Below are positions 4,302-7,352 of a stretch of DNA of 7,352 nt, piece after piece. The stretch's first letter is position 1; each line of letters begins with the position of its first letter. The stretch is taken from contig DATCSE010000197.1 in NCBI GenBank assembly GCA_036568605.1, positions 1 through 7,352 on the forward strand. Reading direction: 5' to 3'. The translations under genes were made by a program, and so were the position numbers. The notes under the pieces were generated by a model. That model made no database searches, had not been told where the DNA came from, and saw nothing but the letters and a program-made list of their open reading frames with translations. Source of the DNA: DATCSE01 sp036568605 (GTDB lineage: Bacteria > Pseudomonadota > Gammaproteobacteria > Burkholderiales > Burkholderiaceae_C).

Positions 4302-6434
4302 ATGGACAAAGTGTGGGAAGAGTGTGACGACGTGACGATCAGGGTGCTTCGCGGATCAGTATATGGGGGCCGTCGCGCGCGGCCGGGCGCGTGGCGCTCA
4401 GGGCTTGCGTCTGCGTGCGCCGCGGCGGCGGTGATCGCCGCCGCATGGCCGGCCGGGGCGGCGCAGATCAGCAGCAACGGCAGCGACATCAACGGTGGCG
4501 GCGACGCGACCATCCTCGACGCACGCGACGCGCTGCGCCGCAAGGACCGCAATCGCCTCGCGATCGACCGCGCCGCGGCCGTCGCCGCGAACCATCCGCT
4601 CGCGATGTGGGTGGACTACTGGGAGCTGCAGAACCGCATCGCCGACGTGCAGCAGCCCGAGGTCGACCAGTTCAGCGAACGCTGGCGCGGGACCTATGTC
4701 GAAGACCGCTTCCGCAACGACTGGCTGCTCGAGCTCGGCAGGCGGCGCGACTGGACCAATTTCGCGGTCGAATTTCCGCGCTTCCGGATGAACGACGACC
4801 GCGAGGTCAACTGCTATGCGCTGATCGTCTCGCAGGCGGCCGGCAACGACGTGCACGACGCCGCGCTGGCCGCCTGGCTCGCGCAGCGCGATGCCGACGA
4901 CGGCTGCGCGTTGCTGGCCGCGACGCTGGTCGACGCGAAGCAGTTCGGCACGGCAGAGCTGTGGCGCAAGGCGCGCTTCGCGGTCGATGCGAGCCGGCCG
5001 CGCGCAGCGCGCCAGGCCGGCGTGCTGGTGAGCACGACTGTCGGGGCCGCGGTCGCCGAACTGATCGACAGCCCGGCGCGCTACCTCGCGCGCAACGCTT
5101 CGGCGGCGAGCCGCAATGCCGCCGAGCTGACCACGCTCGCGCTGATGCGCATGGCCGGCAACGACCCGGATGCCGCCGCGAACCTGCTGAACGACCGCTG
5201 GGACCGGGCGCTGCCGGCCGACCTCGCCGCCTGGGCCTGGACCGCGGTCGCGAAGCAATCCGCGCTGAAGCTGCAGCCGGATGCCGCGGACCACTTCCTG
5301 CGGGCCGCGCAGCGTGCCGCCAAGGTCAAGGGCGAGGCCAAGGCCCAGCTCGACTGGACCGACGACACGCTCGCCTGGAAGGCGCGCGCCGCGCTGCGCG
5401 CCGACAACGGCCAGCCGCGCTGGCAGCAGGTCGTGCAGGCGATCAACGCGATGAGCGAGAGCGAGCAGCGCGATCCGACCTGGGTCTACTGGAAGGCGCG
5501 CGCGTTGCAGGCGCTGGCTGCCGATTCGCAGGACGGCGAGGCGATGCGCACGATGGCGCGCGAGCTGATGTCGGGCATCGCCGGCCAGATGAACTTCTAC
5601 GGCGCGCTCGCGGCCGAGCACCTCGGTCAGCCGCTGGCGCTGCCGGCGCGCCCGACGCCGCTGACCGCCGAGGAGCGCGACGCGGCACGCCAGAACCCGG
5701 GTTTCGTGCGCGCGCTGCAGCTGATCGGGATCGGCCTGCGCAGCGAAGGCGTGCGCGAATGGAACTACACGCTGCGCGGCATGGGCGACCGCGAGCTGCT
5801 CGCCGCGGCGCAGCTCGCCTGCGACCGCGAGGTCTGGGACCGCTGCATCAACACCAGCGACCGCACCAAGGCCGAGATCGACATCGAGCAGCGCTTCCCG
5901 ATGCCGTTCCGCAACGAGGTGCTCGCAAAGGCGCGCGATGCCGGGCTGGACCCGGCGTACGTCTACGGGCTGATCCGCCAGGAATCGCGCTTCGTGATGG
6001 ACGCGCGCTCGGGAGCCGGCGCCTCCGGACTGATGCAGATCATGCCGGCCACCGCCCGCTGGACCGCGAAGAAGATCGGGCTGCCGTACACGCCCGACCT
6101 GATCACCGACCGCGACACCAACCTGAGGCTGGGCATGGCCTACCTGAAGCTCGTGCTGGACGATTTCTCCGGCTCGCAGCCGCTGGCCGCCGCGGCCTAC
6201 AACGCCGGCCCGAACCGGCCGCGCAGATGGCGCGACGGCCCGGTGCTCGAGCCGGCGATCTGGGCCGAGAACATCCCGTTCGGCGAGACCCGCGACTACG
6301 TGAAGAAGGTGTTGTCCAACGGCAGCTACTACGCGGCACTGCTGACCGGCCAGCCGCCGACGCTGAAGCCGCGGCTAGGCCGCTCGATCGCACCGGCGAC
6401 CGAAGCGAATCCGCTGGACAAAGAGCTGCCCTGA
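4302..6434 (+). CDS. slt: Soluble lytic murein transglycosylase, Slt70 type
   Basis: The product (710 residues from ATG 4302) is a periplasmic enzyme that cleaves peptidoglycan between MurNAc and GlcNAc and forms 1,6-anhydro-MurNAc ends. A long helical region (about 70-540), like the superhelical U and L domains of Slt70, precedes a C-terminal SLT domain (about 545-680). The SLT domain carries YGLIRQESRF with the likely catalytic Glu561, GASGLMQIMPATA, and the substrate-groove motif AAAYNAGPNR. The N-terminus has Arg-rich then hydrophobic residues (about 35-52) ending in WPAGAAQ, an apparent Sec signal with cleavage near residue 54. The start is unsure: ATG 4302 puts an acidic stretch ahead of the signal, while GTG 4332 (GGGAAGAG 9 nt upstream) or GTG 4344 give a more normal signal peptide; TTG 4257 would overlap the cyclo-ligase gene. 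An ASAC tetrapeptide in the signal is a poor lipobox. Confidence 0.93.
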   Translation: MDKVWEECDDVTIRVLRGSVYGGRRARPGAWRSGLASACAAAAVIAAAWPAGAAQISSNGSDINGGGDATILDARDALRRKDRNRLAIDRAAAVAANHPLAMWVDYWELQNRIADVQQPEVDQFSERWRGTYVEDRFRNDWLLELGRRRDWTNFAVEFPRFRMNDDREVNCYALIVSQAAGNDVHDAALAAWLAQRDADDGCALLAATLVDAKQFGTAELWRKARFAVDASRPRAARQAGVLVSTTVGAAVAELIDSPARYLARNASAASRNAAELTTLALMRMAGNDPDAAANLLNDRWDRALPADLAAWAWTAVAKQSALKLQPDAADHFLRAAQRAAKVKGEAKAQLDWTDDTLAWKARAALRADNGQPRWQQVVQAINAMSESEQRDPTWVYWKARALQALAADSQDGEAMRTMARELMSGIAGQMNFYGALAAEHLGQPLALPARPTPLTAEERDAARQNPGFVRALQLIGIGLRSEGVREWNYTLRGMGDRELLAAAQLACDREVWDRCINTSDRTKAEIDIEQRFPMPFRNEVLAKARDAGLDPAYVYGLIRQESRFVMDARSGAGASGLMQIMPATARWTAKKIGLPYTPDLITDRDTNLRLGMAYLKLVLDDFSGSQPLAAAAYNAGPNRPRRWRDGPVLEPAIWAENIPFGETRDYVKKVLSNGSYYAALLTGQPPTLKPRLGRSIAPATEANPLDKELP
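4358..4363 (-). promoter_or_regulatory. Possible -10 element for cyclo-ligase 2
   Basis: On the minus strand these bases read TATACT, a 5 of 6 match to the sigma-70 -10 consensus, and would start transcripts about 50 nt before the cyclo-ligase start at 4297. It lies in a local lower-GC stretch within the 5' codons of the transglycosylase gene. No matching -35 is visible in the GC-rich DNA beyond it, so support is weak. Confidence 0.25.
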
Positions 6435-6440
6435 CCAGTT

Positions 6441-6487
6441 CCCTCCTCCTCCCTCTCCTCCCTCTCGGAGAGGGTTGGGGTGAGGGC
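6441..6487. repeat. CT-rich dispersed-type repeat with hairpin, possible terminator
   Basis: A run of CCT/CCTCT units (6441-6466) leads into CCCTCTC-G-GAGAGGG (6460-6474), an inverted repeat that would form a compact stem, followed by TTGGGGTGAGGGC (6475-6487). Sequences of this form (CCCTCTC, short centre, GAGAGGG, TTGGGGTGAGGG) are a familiar dispersed repeat in Proteobacteria; that is recalled knowledge. It begins 6 bp after the transglycosylase stop and may end that transcript, although no U-run follows the stem. Confidence 0.65.
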
Positions 6488-6550
6488 CAGCGAGCCGCTC
6501 CGATGCTCCAGCAGCATCAATGCGATGCGCAATGCTCACCGCGCGTTCGA

Positions 6551-6586
6551 GGGTTGGCGGCTACCATCGAGGGCCGACGCCAACCC
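6551..6586. repeat. Inverted repeat in GST 5' leader
   Basis: GGGTTGGCG (6551-6559) and CGCCAACCC (6578-6586) are perfect 9-bp reverse complements separated by 18 bases. The right arm ends one base before the probable ribosome-binding sequence GGAAGAG (6588-6594) of the glutathione S-transferase gene. As RNA it would form a stable GC-rich hairpin beside the ribosome site. As DNA it could be an operator. It may also be the end of the preceding repeat region. Confidence 0.5.
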
Positions 6587-6603
6587 CGGAAGAGACACAT
6601 CAC

Positions 6604-7287
6604 ATGAAGCTCTATATCGGCAACAAGAACTACTCGTCCTGGTCGATGCGGCCCTGGGTCCTGTTGAAGCAGGCCGGGATCGCGTTCGACGAGGTGATGG
6701 TGCGCTTCGACAGCTTCGACGCCGACTCGACGTTCAAGCGCGAGCTGCAGCGCGTCAGCCCGACCGGCAAGGTGCCGGTGCTGGTCGACGGCGACCTCGT
6801 CGTCTGGGACACGCTGGCGATCGCCGAGTACCTGGCCGAGCGTTTCCCCGAGAAGACGCTGTGGCCGGCCGATGCGCACGCACGGGCCCGGGCGCGCAGC
6901 GTTTGCGCCGAGATGCATTCGGGCTTCGGTGCCCTGCGCAGCCACCTCACGATGAACATCGAGGCGTCGCTGCCGGCGGTCGGCGAGAAGGTGCTGAAGG
7001 AGCAGCCCGAGGTTCGTGCCGACGTCGCACGCATCGTCGCGCTGTGGACCGAGTTGCTCGAGGCGCACGGCGGGCCGCTGCTGTTCGGCGGATTCAGCAT
7101 CGCCGATGCGTTCTACGCGCCGGTCGTGATGCGGCTGCAGACCTACGCGGTGCCGGTGCCGCCGGCGATCAAGGCGTACATGGACCGCGTCGTGGCGCTG
7201 CCCGGTGTGGCCGCGTGGATCGCCGATGCCCTCCAGGAACGCGACTTCCGCGCGTTCGAGGAGCCGTATCGGACCGCATCGACCTGA
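6604..7287 (+). CDS. Glutathione S-transferase family protein
   Basis: The 227-residue cytosolic protein has the two-domain GST fold. The thioredoxin-like N-terminal domain (about 1-83) begins MKLYIGNKNYSSWSMRPW, typical of bacterial GST-like proteins; S11, S12 or S14 could be the glutathione-activating residue. It contains the cis-proline motif GKVPVL (Pro58) and DTLAIAEYL (69-77) in place of the usual ESxAI glutathione-binding motif. The all-helical C-terminal domain (about 90-215) includes GGFSIADAFYAPVV, the conserved N-capping-box region of GSTs. ATG 6604 is chosen because the fold begins directly there and GGAAGAG lies 9 nt upstream; the frame is open further upstream but through repeat DNA. 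Specific substrate is unknown. It follows the transglycosylase gene at 169 bp with a hairpin and repeat between, so it probably has its own promoter. Confidence 0.92.
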   Translation: MKLYIGNKNYSSWSMRPWVLLKQAGIAFDEVMVRFDSFDADSTFKRELQRVSPTGKVPVLVDGDLVVWDTLAIAEYLAERFPEKTLWPADAHARARARSVCAEMHSGFGALRSHLTMNIEASLPAVGEKVLKEQPEVRADVARIVALWTELLEAHGGPLLFGGFSIADAFYAPVVMRLQTYAVPVPPAIKAYMDRVVALPGVAAWIADALQERDFRAFEEPYRTAST

Positions 7288-7300
7288 GCTCGCGCGCACG

Positions 7301-7352
7301 ATGGCCGTGACGCTGCCGAGCTCGCCGATCCCGGCGCTGCGCTGCGTCGAGA
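7301..7352 (+). CDS. Possible start of next gene (partial, unidentified)
   Basis: ATG at 7301, 13 bp after the GST stop, opens a frame that continues to the window edge and reads MAVTLPSSPIPALRCVE. This is too short to identify, and no Shine-Dalgarno sequence is clear. It does not look like the start of a tRNA nucleotidyltransferase. An N-terminus of NAD(P)H-hydrate epimerase type is conceivable but not supported. Confidence 0.3.
   Translation, partial: MAVTLPSSPIPALRCVE

Noticed and set aside
4440..4470. Lipobox (ASAC) making the transglycosylase a lipoprotein
   Set aside because: The Cys lies early in the hydrophobic stretch and the -3 residue is Ala; a signal-peptidase I site after WPAGAA fits better.
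4398..5621. 407-codon minus-strand frame inside the transglycosylase gene
   Set aside because: Antisense shadow with Arg/Leu/Val-rich low-information composition; no motif and no plausible start context.
4391..6607. 738-codon plus-strand frame across the transglycosylase gene
   Set aside because: It is an Arg/Ala/Gly-rich out-of-frame translation of the strongly supported Slt70-type gene; no domain is recognisable.

Overview
This is a GC-rich (roughly two-thirds G+C) chromosomal window with G/C-ending codons throughout, so most frames stay open by chance. The gene content points to a betaproteobacterium, most likely of the order Burkholderiales. The pointers are a DUF2917 gene divergent from a LysR regulator, a 5-formyltetrahydrofolate cyclo-ligase gene head to head with a Slt70-type lytic transglycosylase gene that is followed by a glutathione S-transferase gene, and the short dispersed palindromes common in that group. 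The assignment rests on recognition, not on a search.

Layout. 1-235: 3' end of metF (+). 246-309: degenerate palindromic repeat between convergent genes. 321-983: LysE/RhtB-type exporter (-). 1056-1165: second, better-preserved palindrome followed by an 18-bp tandem repeat. 1196-1783: first 5-formyltetrahydrofolate cyclo-ligase (-). 1856-2284: TfoX N-terminal-domain protein (+), whose 3' end overlaps a convergent DUF2917 gene (2110-2592, -) by 175 bp. 2645-2683: possible 12-codon leader ORF joined by an ATGA overlap to a LysR-type regulator (2680-3681, +). 3710-4297: second cyclo-ligase (-). 4302-6434: periplasmic soluble lytic transglycosylase (+). 6441-6487: another dispersed-type repeat. 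6551-6586: hairpin ahead of a glutathione S-transferase gene (6604-7287, +). 7301 to the end: possible start of another gene.

Function. Three genes belong to folate one-carbon metabolism: metF makes 5-methyl-THF, and two divergent cyclo-ligase paralogues reactivate 5-formyl-THF. The LysR protein resembles the GcvA-type group, which elsewhere can control glycine cleavage. A regulatory link to the folate genes here is only a guess. The other genes are housekeeping or accessory: amino-acid export, murein turnover and glutathione chemistry. I see no phage, CRISPR, toxin-antitoxin or defence system and no convincing novel multi-gene system. The most interesting signals are small: the leader ORF coupled to lysR, the antisense overlap of two coding genes, the duplicated cyclo-ligase, and the repeats that bracket the exporter gene.
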